From Antedon mediterranea (lineage: Eukaryota > Echinodermata > Crinoidea > Comatulida > Antedonidae), in assembly GCF_964355755.1 (NCBI RefSeq), contig NC_092674.1, forward strand, positions 16,001,001-16,065,000: 64,000 bases of DNA, written 5' to 3'. The notes under the pieces are model-generated. The model worked only from the letters and a program-made list of their open reading frames with translations, searched no databases and was not told the origin of the DNA. Below are positions 23,636 through 34,500 of this stretch, one piece after another. A program made the position numbers and the translations under genes. Numbering within the stretch: position 1 is the first letter of the stretch; every line of letters begins with the position of its first letter.

Positions 23636-23900
23636 CAAATATCTGAGCGGTTAAGGCATGGGCGCCGTTCACCTAAGGAGCCAATGGTATCGGCATGAGT
23701 TTGAGGCCGACTCGCTCCTAGTTCCGGTGGTGGAATGGAACAAGTCCTCTTGAGTTTGAGGCCGACTCGCTCCTAGTTCCGGTGGTGGAATGGAAGTCCT
23801 CTTAGATAAAGACTATAAAGCGTATGTTCACTGTACATAATTTACCTGTTTGCACTTGAAAGAAGTCCTATGTACACAGTTTATCTGTGTGCATTTTAAA
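23636..23900 (+). mobile_element. tRNA-derived SINE
   Basis: A-box-like tctgagcggttaaggcatgg and B-box-like gagtttgaggccgactcg, followed by a tail with tagataaagactataaagcg and gtgcattttaaagaaccc. The tail resembles that of the minus-strand SINE at 40725-41020. A 54-base segment containing the B box is duplicated (23699 and 23753). Confidence 0.65.
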
Positions 23901-24712
23901 GAACCCAGTTTATTTTTGTTTTATTCATTTTCGACAGTATATACAAACATATAAAAAACAGAGACATTTTTTCATATAACTAAAAAATACGGAACTTTCG
24001 CCAATGAGCTATACTCAACACGATTATGAGATCATGAATATAAAAATATATGAATATATAATACATAAATATACCATGCCTGAGAGAGACAAAGCAATAT
24101 TAAAAAGCTGTCACAGGTAAATATCTGATTAATTTGCCATTGGTAATCCTTGGCCACATGTGCCTAAATACACAAAATAAAAACAATCTCTGTATAAATA
24201 ATGAAGGATGAAGTTTTAAGATTTCTATGGCTAATCCTGCTTTTAGTTGGATTGTCCGAATGTGGAAGAAAAAGAAAGTTATCGGCAATGGACGACGATA
24301 CTTAAAAAATCATAGTGAAACTCATCAAAGGGTCATTCCACGTACCATGCGCAAACAGAACCGTTACAAAAAGATCCGCAATAACACGATATACAGTAAC
24401 AGGTATAAAGAAAGATTAACTCTACAGGGTGAACCTCCAGAAATATATCTAGATGGAGAAAAGGTAGTGAAGAAATCACAGGTACAAGATATTGTTATGG
24501 ACGAATATTTAAAAGCGAAGGGATCAGGAGAAAGGCGTATATCATAGACTTAAGAAAAAGTTTTCCAGTACTGTATTTCAGAATTAGCCGTTCACAACAT
24601 ATTAACAAAATGCACAATACATCGGCGCATGAATGTAAACAAACAAAGTAACATATATACCTATTACAGCTAAACACGTAATAGAAAGAATTCAGATACA
24701 GATCTTCTCAAA

Positions 24713-25279
24713 ATGAGAACCGCAGCTACGTACAAGAAAAAATCTTTCAGATGCATATTAACTGTAATTGATGTCTTTAGCCGGTATACATGGGTACGTC
24801 GTATTGAAACAAAATCAAGTCGAAATGTGGCACACCACTTGTCATCAATATTTGACGTATTTGGTACTCCACTATATGTACAGCATCAAGGGACTGAATT
24901 TAAAGGAAAAGTAAGAGACCTGTTAAATTATAGGAGAATTAAAGATATAATGAGTGCCCCATACCACCCTGAATCCCAGGGAAAGGTAGAGAAATCTCAT
25001 CGAACTCTGCAATGAAAGATGTTATTTGACGTTATTTCTAAAAAATATGGTGCAAATTGGATAGGTAAACTTCCCGAATATGCAAAGGTAATATTGACGA
25101 ACCTAAAGAAGTATATCAAGTATGTTTTCTTTGGTCGATGCTCGGATGATGCATGCAGTAAAAAAAACAGTAAAACAAGAAATATACAGGAATGGCGTAG
25201 ACAAGTGGCACTCATCAGAAAACAGGCTTCCGCCGTAACAAAACGGGCAAATAAAAGACTAAAGCGTGGTTCCCACTAG
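24713..25279 (+). pseudogene. Integrase catalytic core (rve-type), broken
   Basis: VIDVFSRYTWVRR holds the first Asp; QHQGTEFKG has His where the second catalytic Asp is expected; PESQGKVEKSHRTLQ holds the Glu, then a TGA stop. The following stretch (LLFDVISKKYGANWIGKLPE, then ANKRLK) continues the family alignment after the stop until MITE 25267-25437 cuts it. Confidence 0.82.
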
Positions 25280-25437
25280 CGACGCGACGCAAGGACGTAA
25301 CGCAACGCAAGTGAATTGACCAATCACAAGCGATGGCTTATTCGCTTGTGATTGCTAACTGTCTATAACTTCGCTTGTCATTGGTTAAAACGCTTGCGTT
25401 GCGTTTACGTCCTTGCGTTACGTTCTAGTGGGAACCA
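25267..25437. mobile_element. MITE inserted in the integrase pseudogene
   Basis: Terminal inverted repeats TGGTTCCCACTAG.. and ..CTAGTGGGAACCA, about 40 bases each (gcaaggacgtaacgcaacgc on the left, its complement on the right). 171 bases, noncoding. The integrase frame resumes just beyond it with FRVRQQRILRIPRYHVG. Confidence 0.85.
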
Positions 25438-25625
25438 AGCTTTCGAGTGCGCCAGCAAAGGATTCTTAGGATACCAAGATATCATGTCGGGGACAAGGTT
25501 CTTATTTGATTAGCAAGTAAGAGATCAAGAGTGACAAACAGAATGACAATATTGCCTGGCAGAATTACTCAAAGAAAATTAAGTATACACAAATATCGAG
25601 TTGCCTCTAAACATCCCCGAATGAA

Positions 25626-25909
25626 TAAAGCCTGGTTTCCATTAAAATTGCTACATTGTTTCCATTAAAATTGCTACACGCGCAGATGTCGCCGACGCAA
25701 TCGGGAAGGCTCCCCGATTCATCGCAGTCAAATCGGCAAAGTTCAACCATGTTCAACTTTGCCGATTTTGTCGGAGATGAATCGTATAGGCGTACCAAAG
25801 AATATTTAGCGCTCGCGCACTAGATCCCCGATAAATTCTAGCATTTCCATAGAATCGCTACGCTCTGTCGTGTAGCAATTTTATGGAAACCAGGCTTTAG
25901 AAAACGGAA
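25626..25909. mobile_element. Second MITE in the integrase pseudogene
   Basis: Ends TAAAGCCTGGTTTCCAT and ATGGAAACCAGGCTTTA with ttaaaattgctaca continuing the inverted repeat; possible TA duplication. Inside is a 14-base-stem hairpin, aaatcggcaaagtt / aactttgccgattt (about 25731-25770). The left terminal 23 bases are tandemly doubled. Confidence 0.8.
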
Positions 25910-26048
25910 AAGTGGTTTAATGTGGTGAACATAACTGCAGATACTTTGTCTAATCAAAACAAACGTGAACAAGTTTCTTTTTTAAAAAGTAAACACCATA
26001 ACAAATATTATATAATTTCAACGCACTTTTTACGGACTTTCCGTACGC

Positions 26049-26596
26049 CTTAATCCGACGGGAGATGGTAATTGCCAGTTTAGTGCTGTATCTGATCAAT
26101 TGATAACAATGGGAATCTATCGATACCATATTACTCTAAGACAGGAAGTTGTTCATTACCTAGAAAACAACTCACACTTTGCGAACGAGAGGGAATGGTC
26201 GGCATTTATTACAGAAATGCCAGAAGATTGTCTTAACCGCATTTCAAGAAATGGAACTTATGGTGACCAAATAACCCTACAGGCAATTGCCAATATATTT
26301 AACATTTAGATATTGGTCATAAGTTCTTTAAGTGGAGGAAAACGTTGATTTCACCGGATGATGCCAACATTTTCACGTTCAATTTGCCATACCGGTATAT
26401 TGTGCTAGGACATCTACCAGAAGGCAACGGTGAGCACTACCTGTCGCTTACAAACAATAATGAGGAAATACTTAATGTCATTTATAACAGTTCCCAGATT
26501 GTTTTTGAAGGAGACATGGATCATAGGCCTATTGTCGTAGATGAGACATCAGATCGAACAGAATTTCTATGTTTTTTTTCTATGTTTTTTTCTTAA
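26049..26596 (+). pseudogene. OTU cysteine-protease domain, one frameshift
   Basis: GDGNCQFSAVSDQLI carries the Asp and catalytic Cys of OTU deubiquitinases; ANIFNI is followed by a stop and frameshift (26307-26340), and GHLPEGNGEHYLSL carries the expected His. OTU enzymes cleave ubiquitin chains; here the domain follows a transposon integrase. Confidence 0.78.
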
Positions 26597-26792
26597 AACA
26601 AATAACAATAAATGATACTTGACTTGATATTGTATACAGACGAAAGCATAATAGATAAAGATACAGACGAAGTAAACAATGAAGAAACTGAAAGAGCAAC
26701 CGATAAAGATAATACTCATCAAGGAATAATCAAAATACATTGATCGAGAAGTAAACGATGACAGCACTGGAGAATGTCTAAACGATGTAAAT

Positions 26793-27053
26793 ATGCCTAC
26801 AGACAACGAAGTAAATGAGGAAGATGTAGAAAACATATCTCTATTTGACAGACTACCCAACGAAATTCTCATCATGATTCTTACATTTGCAATGACCAAT
26901 GATGTTGCAAGTAGACAGTTTCTGCCATGTGTGAACAGAAGGTTCAAGGCTGCAGCAGATAAAGCCATGCGTTACCTTGATGAGCTGCTTGTCTACGTCA
27001 ACCCAGGCGTAGAACAATATCTAATATTACCAACCCAGGGAAGCTGTTGCTGA
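26793..27053 (+). pseudogene. F-box domain fragment
   Basis: FDRLPNEILIMILTFAMTND then RQFLPCVNRRFKAAAD fit an F-box, which recruits substrates to SCF ubiquitin ligases. Acidic segment DNEVNEEDVENIS precedes it. Frame ends at 27053. Confidence 0.62.
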
Positions 27054-28650
27054 TAAAGACCGCTGGAAAGCACAGTGGACTTGAAATTAACATTTGATCA
27101 CTAATTAGTGTCTCAATTTGGTATTTTGCTATGGTGATATTACTATTGAAAGGGAGAAAGTCTACCAGAATGGTATACTATTGAACCTATCTTTTGGAGG
27201 AAAGGAAGAAAAAATACTATATAGAAAAAGCTAAATTAAAAAAAAAACTAAAAAAACCGTTATATAATTATGTTCAGTTTACATTAACCATCAGAAGTAT
27301 ATCAAAAGATATCCTTCGATGACCCTAATTTATTTTAACCGCATAAGAAAAAGTAACTTTATCATGAAATATAACTTGTATGAAGTGTTTTTTTTTATAT
27401 CTTCTAAATGAAATAATATTTTTATTTGTTTTATATTATAATAAGATGACATCGGGTATGAAGCGTCTCACATACAAACAAAGCCAAAATAATATCTTGG
27501 ACTTGCACAGTGTATGGACTCTAACCTTACGGTTTTCATTAAATATATCATTCCACGCTATCATCCTAATTATCTAATTTTCTAACTTTTGCATTCCTCT
27601 TTTTTCATCTTATCCATTTTGGTCTTGGTGAAAAGGGAGGACATTTTATATTCCTCCTCTGAGTCTATAGCGTCTCTACCCGAACACAGACACGATTTAA
27701 TAAGTACGATTTTAATGACTGTTTACTGTCTTCTATTACCATGTTTTATATATATATTTTAATTAACGTCTTCTTGTAAATGAAAGCAAATATGGTTTTA
27801 TATTGAAATCAATCATCTTTTTATGTAAATATAGTATTTTAACTACTTTTAACACTGTAAGAATCGTAGTAATATAGGCCTACAATAGAAAGGGAAAATA
27901 TGCTTAAAAATATTTAATTCAAAAATGTAGGCCTACATTTGTGACAATTAAATTATATAGGCCTACTGTACTGTATATAAAACAGAGAATAAAAGTGGGA
28001 CGAACCAACACAAAACAAAAAAGAGAAGGTAAATTTACCTTAACCATCCATTTAAAGTAAACATTACAGTTGCTTTGTTTGTTATAAAATGTTAGTTTAT
28101 ATAATTCTTTTAGTTGTGTTTTTGGATTGTGAATGAGTTTTTAATAAATAAAATTAAATAACTGATTTTGTATTCTTACTTTCATCATAAGCAATTACAT
28201 AACTATATAAATTATAATTTGAGTAGACGGTACCGATTAAAACATTCATATATAGATTTAATTTTTTTTTTAACAGAAAAAAGAAGGAAGCCTGAAAAGA
28301 TTCAAACTAGAAACAGTGCAAACAACGATGGGCAAAAACTAATCGGTCAACTCGGCCACAATAAAGTATGGAACGCAAAAAGTGTTTTGTCTATTATTAT
28401 TTAATATTATTTTATTGTGGCTGTGCCTATTCAGGCTTTAAAAATGAAGAAATAAAAAATACTGATCTCATTGCCGATATGAATATGAAATGCTATATGA
28501 TTAGCATCCCGACTGTACATTATGTTTTCCTGTGCCCTATTTTAATAATGCTGAAAAGGATAGCCACACATTCGGGCAAGTACCTGACATGCTTCATAAT
28601 AGCATGTGTACTGTCTATGCAGTTTGAATGAAAGAAAAATAAGACATTCT
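27054..28650. other. No gene recognised
   Basis: AT-rich flank of the integrase element; several open stretches but none with a recognisable domain. Three clustered taggcct words at 27880-27965. Confidence 0.45.
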
Positions 28651-28654
28651 AAAG

Positions 28655-28757
28655 CTCTGTGTACACTATCAAACTTTATGTGACAAAAAATGTGATGTGC
28701 CCATATATGGACATGTCAATGCCAATTATCACTACCATTGGGCACATCACGTAAATG
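28655..28757. repeat. Half of a hairpin element
   Basis: Starts agctctgtgtacactatcaa and contains gtgatgtgcccatatatgg, matched inverted by ccattgggcacatcac at 28735-28750. The expected opposite end is absent. Confidence 0.5.
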
Positions 28758-28869
28758 GTGAAATCATCCTTATTTTTGGTGCTAAACGTATTATTGACTA
28801 AATATCAATATTTGTTAAAAAGTCTTATTCTTAAGTAAAAAATGTGAAAACATTTTATTTTCACTTTTT

Positions 28870-30000
28870 CCGTTGCATACTTTAACGTGGCCGAGTTGAC
28901 TTGGGGCCAACTTTACTTGGGGCCGACGTGACTTTAGCCACTTTGGGGACAACTTTGATCGAAATCATCAATAAAATACAACAGTATAACTAGTTATAAT
29001 ATTGAACATTTTAGATTTATTAGACTCCTTTTCCTATTGTTATTTCTACTCTGAAAGATCCAGTATGAACCAAAAATATAAAATGGAGTAGGAGTTTGGC
29101 TAAAGAAATGATTTGCACATTTGTAGAATACCTTTTGTACATTTAACGTCAAAACTGATCGTTTTTACATTTAACGGTTTGATGTTTGCACATTAGTGGG
29201 TTATGAATTTTGACAGATTAGCACATTTGAGGGTGCCATGTTTGCACAAATGTGGTTGTTTGCACAAATGTGACTTTTTGCACATTTTACGGCTCAACAG
29301 ACCTCCCTCTGTGGTAATTAATGGCGTACCATACTAGGGCCATACCGGGTGAAAATTGGCATGACAGGCATGGACCATGGAGATACTGTATAAGGAGAGA
29401 GCTTGAATGTATTGTAGCGCGTTAGCAGGATGTCGCCATGGTATTTTCACAGGCATATTTTCAAGGAGTTTGTTAATGGATGGGGGAGGTATTTGATTAC
29501 GAAACCGTGACTAGGCCTACAGTTTTAGGCTATGGCCGGAATTGTCCTAGCATACAGTAGTTATTATAATCTAGGCTATTTTTTATAATAATCCTTGCTG
29601 TAAGCAACTATCTCCTCTGCCTGAAGAGTAAACAAGCATGTGACATCACATCGTCAACATCAAGAGAGGCATGCGCAACCACGTGGAGGTACACTGAGCG
29701 TAAGATGAGATTAACATTGTGTAACATGTTGTGCTATATGGTGAGGCGGCGGACTACGTAATTACAAAGGCTTTTCTTTGGAGCTCTCTCCTTCTATAAA
29801 ATTTATACCGCTGTGGTTAGGATTCCGACACCGGAACTCAACTGCCCATTGTAACAGATTCCGCTAGAAACTAACACTGAGAACTAAACCTAAGCCTAAA
29901 ACATCCCTCTAGGCAATTGTGGGTAAAGACAAAGATGGATAAAGACGATGGTGAATAATAAAAGACAATTTTTTGAAATTTCAAAAAATTGATCAAGAAT
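28870..30000. other. Short internal repeats, no gene
   Basis: Around 28885-28950 cttggggcc is repeated; 29100-29300 has multiple variants of ttgcacaaatgtg and tacatttaacg. Nothing coding recognised. Confidence 0.5.
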
Positions 30001-30002
30001 TG

Positions 30003-30068
30003 AACCTACAGTACAAAACCACTAGACCCCTAGCCGCAGTACCACACCACTAAGCCAGCCAACCAGTC
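30003..30068 (-). repeat. tRNA-like head of a SINE
   Basis: Minus strand: A-box-like TGGCTTAGTGGTGTGGTA and B-box-like GTAGGTTCAATTC, about 40 bases apart. Not a functional tRNA: stems do not close cleanly. Confidence 0.5.
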
Positions 30069-30115
30069 GGAAAAATTAGTGTTAAACTTTGTATATGAGG
30101 TTATAAAAATCAGAC

Positions 30116-31216
30116 ACTGATAAAATTTAAGTTTAAAGTTACATTTCCTGCCGTCGTATTCCTGAACCGAATGTGTTTGATAAACATTATAGCAACGAAT
30201 CAAACGCATTCATCCATGTCTCTTGTGTATTGTATTCAACGGTCAACTATGAGGCACTACCGATGAATTTATTTGGTCAAATAAAATCAGAAATTCGTTT
30301 CTGTACACTATAGGGAGAAAAAGCGTGACGTCACGTTTCCTGGCCACCGACTGCGCTGGGTGTACAAACAAAAAAAATCGGTCGGCCATGTTGTCCTATT
30401 CTAACGCATTGATTTAACACCGCTTTTTCATACATCCTGATAAATTTTGTTTTTACATAATTTAGAGTTGATCATCTTGCTTTATTTTACTACGTTACTA
30501 CTGTTGAATATTTTGCTGATAATATATCTTAAGTTCACTTTCAGTTTATAATCGCAATGTTCGAAAAATAGCATTTTAAATTTCATGTTACATCACGACA
30601 TCAGAGGTACAGTAGCCGTGTGCGGTCATTCTTTGCCGCCAATAGCAGCGACATTTTGCCGATCAATATGACCCATATCTGGCCTAGCTTATGCTTTAAA
30701 ATTAGTAAAATTCAACATTTTACCCATGATATTAAAAACTCAAACTTTAATAAGAAATACATTATAAATAAATAATAGCAAACTGAAAGTTAGAAATGTA
30801 TATTGATTCGCACATTTCCACAAACAAATGCATAAATACTCGTCGCCAAAGAAAGAGGCCTAAAAAGTGCTTGACACAAAATTTAAAATGCTACTTTTTT
30901 AACATTGAGACGCAGCACAGTCGGAATGTGACGTCATGACTTTTTCTCCCTATATAACATTTAAAAATAAATAAAACTTAATGCAAACTACCTTTGTCAG
31001 TTATGTTTGTTACTGATTTTGACATACGAAACATGCATTGATAAAAACATACCATACCGTAATGACAAATGAAAGACTAATCGCGCAATCGATTGGTGTA
31101 TTTTATGTGACTGACACGGATGAATGCGTTCGTTTTGTTGGTATAATGTTTATCAAACGCATTCGGTTCTGGAATACGATGGTGAGAAATTCAATTTAAA
31201 CTTCAATTTTATCAGT
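30116..31216. mobile_element. Inverted-repeat element with a second one nested inside
   Basis: Long imperfect inverted ends (about 100 bases): actgataaaatttaagttta, cgtattcctgaaccgaatg, gtttgataaacattatagca and gcattcatcc on the left, their complements between 31100 and 31216. Noncoding interior. Confidence 0.75.
30309..30954. mobile_element. Nested MITE with TATAGGGAGAAAAAG ends
   Basis: TATAGGGAGAAAAAG at the left and CTTTTTCTCCCTATA at the right, each followed inward by a TGACGTCA-type site and a diverged inverted continuation (gactgcgctggg / cgcagcacagtc). Likely TA target duplication. Confidence 0.78.
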
Positions 31217-31340
31217 TTGTGAAAGAATTAAACTTTGAAATTTGCAATATACCGTCAATAATCAATTCCAAAAAGGTGGCTGCTCTCTGGTGGTAAGATT
31301 TATTGATCTAGGCTACTAGTAGGTATCTGGTGCTATCTGA

Positions 31341-31930
31341 GGTCACAGTGCATTTCGGCCGCCAATCATTTCGGCCGCCGGTTATGGAACGACCAAATTC
31401 ATGAAACTCCAAAAAGGACAAAATATGGCATGATCATTTCGGCCGCCAGGTATGGCGCGCCAAATTGAAATATCCAGAAATAACTGTACAGTATTACAGT
31501 GAAAAAAAAGTAACTTTATCAAGTCTATGGAACGCCACAGAGAACTATGGTCATTTAAACTAGAGATCAGTTGTGCAATGGGCTAAATACATTTTGTTTT
31601 TGCCGTAGATTTAAAGTTGTATTAGTTACCGTATTTTACCGTCTGAATATTTTGGTCAATGTTTATTTTTGCGTTTAATGTTTAATGTGCATGCTATACT
31701 GTAAATATCGCTGCTGTTTCTGGAATTGAAGACCGCCGATTCGGCTTAATACAGTATTTAGTAAAATATCAACATTTTAACACACATGGCGTGTCATACA
31801 TATTCAAGAATAATTACAATTCTGGCGGCCGAAATTAACAATACATATTTTGTCCTTTTTGGCGTTTAATGAATTTGGCAATTTCATAACCGGCGGCCGA
31901 AATGACTGGCGGCCGAAATGATCAGACACC
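31341..31930. mobile_element. hAT-like MITE with 8-base target duplication
   Basis: Flanked by the perfect direct repeat CTATCTGA (31333-31340 and 31931-31938). Inverted ends of about 100 bases include two spaced copies of catttcggccgcc on each side and aaaaaggacaaaatatg. Noncoding. Eight-base duplications fit the hAT superfamily. Confidence 0.8.
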
Positions 31931-31959
31931 CTATCTGATGGTGTTTAGTAGTAGGAGGG

Positions 31960-32240
31960 CCGCTCCATCTCCATCCATGCAATGCATAGCCTACTATGCA
32001 TGGACCGGTCCGGACCTGGCCTTGCTTGCTGGTTCATCACATTAACAAACACGATCATGCATCGTGTGACATGGAGGTACTACTGTAATTCTACTACTGT
32101 AGGCCCTAGCCTAGCTCTATTAATTAGTATAGGCCTAGGCCAGCTGGCCCTACTAGCTAGCTAGATGGCCTACTCTACTGCTAGGCCTAGCTAGCTAGCC
32201 TAGCTAGTGGTGGCGCTAGAAGGCTAGGCCTAGTTCCGTT
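31960..32240. repeat. CTAG-rich patch
   Basis: Dense runs of ctagcctagctag and taggcctaggcc; strongly self-complementary simple sequence. Confidence 0.7.
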
Positions 32241-32727
32241 TCGCACCTGTCTTTTATTTCCACTCCAAATGTGTTAAGAAACTTTATCCTGAATACCACA
32301 CCTTAGAAGTAGACCTCATAAGGAATTCTACGATGGAGAATCACAGAAAAAGTAACAAATAAATCCTTTAAATTGATGAATTTACATAAGTGTTTCTCGC
32401 TCACGGTTTGTGAATTTCGCATGCTGCTCCATGTTCAATATTGACGTTTCTATGGAGCGCGAAAAGAGCAACTATAATAGTCAGTGGAATATAAAAAGTC
32501 AGTGGAATGCGTATAATAATAGCATGCATCAATCAGGTACAGTATATAAAACCATGGAGATTTCCTCCATGATAAAACCAGGGAGTTTTATTGTACAACT
32601 CCTTGATAAAACATACCAAATTGACTATTGAGAATTCTCGACTATTATTCTGATTGTTAATAAAGGAAATGTACTGGAATCCTATTGGATGGTAAGGTGG
32701 TAGTAGGACCATGTCCATCCCATTGCA

Positions 32728-33950
32728 GTTTATTCATTTATTTGGAATTACACCTTTAGATCGGTGGCACAATTAGCACAAAGGTGCATTCTTCACAATA
32801 ACAATAAAATATAACAATTCAGGAATTACATACAGAAAAATATAAAGGCAAAAACAATTATCAACCCTATCCCCTCCCCCCCCCCCCAACAATTTACATC
32901 GATACATACAGTAGATCATTACTTTACACAAATTAATACAAAACAAAATATAGTAAGTGTATTAAATAAAATCAACTGATAAACACAGCTTATACGAAAA
33001 CCCACCAACCCATTCCCCCCTTTCAATTTACTTAATTTTAACCATGTAGCAATGTAGATAACATAGTTATTCAGTCATGGAATTCAGTGAAATCATTCGA
33101 AATTTTCACGCTCTTTTTATGTATCTTTTACAAAAACTATCCAAAATATTTTCACACTCTTCATCAATTAAATTATATGAGTATCCCAAAATATATTTAA
33201 GTTTGTCATTTTCATGAGAAGTATAAAAAGTATCAAACATATCTTTGTTGCCATTTCTATACATATCCACATATAAATTAAATAATTCCTGATTACGTAT
33301 ATTATTTAAAGCTGGACAATTAAGGATTTGTACCGCATAATTTACATTTTTTATTATTATCAATATTCCAATTTGCAGTTCTATCATTCAAAGGTAGAGT
33401 ATTTGAACGAACTTTAAATTGTAATGCAGCACCTTTAAAATTAGTTTTATCAATTAAATAGTTTCAAGTCCAGGTTTTGATTTTAATGTTTCATAGATGT
33501 GGAGACTTGATTTTTTGTGTAATTCAATTCTCCATTCATCTATCATTATAGAGTTAAGTTTTCTTAAGATTTCAGAAATTGGAAAATAGACTTGTTGTAG
33601 GCCTAGCATTCCAATAAACATAATTTTTGGCCATCGATAGTTTTCCATCTTTATAATTCTATGGAAGTATTTCATACGAAGAGCGTTATGGATATAGTTA
33701 ATTGGAGACCAACCAAGCTCTCCGTATAAGGCGGCACAAGGTGTATTTCGAGGTGCTTTTAAGATATAGGCCTAACGCGCCATTTGGAGCTGGAGACGCT
33801 CTAGTTTATCTATATCTATTCTACTTAAAGAGTACCATACTGAACAACCATAGTTGATAGATGGGAGAACTATCGATCTCCACAGAGTATCCTCATAATA
33901 TACTCTACATAATATACTCAGTTATAAATACAGTTGAGCCACCTGCGACC
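32728..33950 (-). mobile_element. LINE 3' fragment (RT C-terminal domain and zinc knuckle)
   Basis: Minus strand, in order from 33930: EDTLWRSIVLPSINYGCSVW and KLERLQLQMA, then PCAALYGELGWSPINYI, LRMKYFHRIIKMENYRWPKI, a frame break, then NCPALNNIRNQELFNLYVDM. These are the post-RT region and C-terminal zinc-knuckle context of a non-LTR element. The 3' end reads ccaaataaatgaataaac at about 32728-32750. Poly-C at 32875-32888 lies in its tail region. Several frame breaks. Confidence 0.7.
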
Positions 33951-34069
33951 ATTAGAATGTCCTACCATGGTAATGTAAGAGTGGGGAAATGTTGTGCTTA
34001 CTAGTACTACTGTTTCTTTTAATAACTTATAGCAATTAATAAGAATCAAAAATACACGCAACAATATAC

Positions 34070-34230
34070 AACAAATAACATTAATGTATGATCCAGTTTA
34101 ACACTGTTCTCAACTATAGTCATTTTGGTATACACTTGAGCACAGTGATAAAGAACAGGATAAACTTAACAATATACAACAAATAACATTAATGTACGAT
34201 CCAGTTTAACACTGTTCTAAACTATAAACA
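34070..34230. repeat. Satellite-like repeat, two units
   Basis: Two copies of a roughly 110-base unit with gatccagtttaacactgttc, ttgagcacagtgataa and aatatacaacaaataacatt. Same family at 42105-42240 and, inverted, 45655-46085. Confidence 0.85.
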
Positions 34231-34231
34231 G

Positions 34232-34429
34232 CAATGGCAACATTCCAGAGAAGCTGCAAGAGCCTCTAATATCACACCTGATTACAATGAACGATACTCC
34301 CCGGTCTTTGAAACATCTCTCTAGGTTTTTTATTCGCGACTATTTTGGCCGAAATGACTTAACAAAGTTGAGTACGCTCCACTACCAAAGCAAATCATTC
34401 GCTATCTTATATGTACGAATAATGCCTAG
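34232..34429 (+). pseudogene. SOCS-box C-terminal exon remnant
   Basis: After an AG acceptor, LQEPLISHLITMNDTPRSLK leads into HLSRFFIRDYFGRNDLTKLS, a good SOCS-box BC helix (PRSLKHL..IR). After LSTL the frame shifts by one base; in the new frame PLPKQIIRYLICTNNA and a TAG at 34427 complete the box in the usual LPLP..I..YL form. SOCS boxes recruit elongin B/C for ubiquitin ligases, commonly in ankyrin (ASB) proteins. No ankyrin exons were seen upstream, so it is an orphan or pseudo-exon; an assembly error could also explain the shift. Confidence 0.55.
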
Positions 34430-34474
34430 TGTGAGACAATTCAAAAGAGACAGGGAATACCCTGCTTAATTTAG

Positions 34475-34500
34475 AATGAACAGTGTGGCTGTTCATTTTT
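34475..34500. other. 9-base-stem hairpin after the SOCS-box remnant
   Basis: aatgaacag-tgtgg-ctgttcatt followed by tttt. Role unknown. Confidence 0.5.

Larger units (their letters stand above)
24227..27053 (+). pseudogene. Decayed transposon gene: integrase, OTU protease, F-box
   Basis: Consecutive broken plus-strand pieces. 24400-24547: EPPEIYLDGEKVV..MDEYLKAKGSGER, an N-terminal region typical of retroviral-type integrase genes related to KRBA2/GIN1/Ginger. 24665-25018: ITAKHVIERIQI, then CILTVIDVFSRYTW, YVQHQGTEFKGKV and YHPESQGKVEKSHRTL, the D,D,E integrase core (second Asp replaced by His). 25019-25260 and 25443-25625: C-terminal part with RYHVGDKVLI. 26049-26596: OTU cysteine protease with GDGNCQFSAVSDQL and GHLPEGNGEHYLSL. 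26793-27053: F-box (FDRLPNEILIMIL). Frameshifts, stops and two MITE insertions make it inactive. Some Ginger-type transposons are known to carry OTU domains; whether all parts were one protein is inference. Confidence 0.75.

Noticed and set aside
28168-28631. Two open frames of about 80 codons
   Set aside because: Low-complexity AT-rich sequence, no domain, no splice context.
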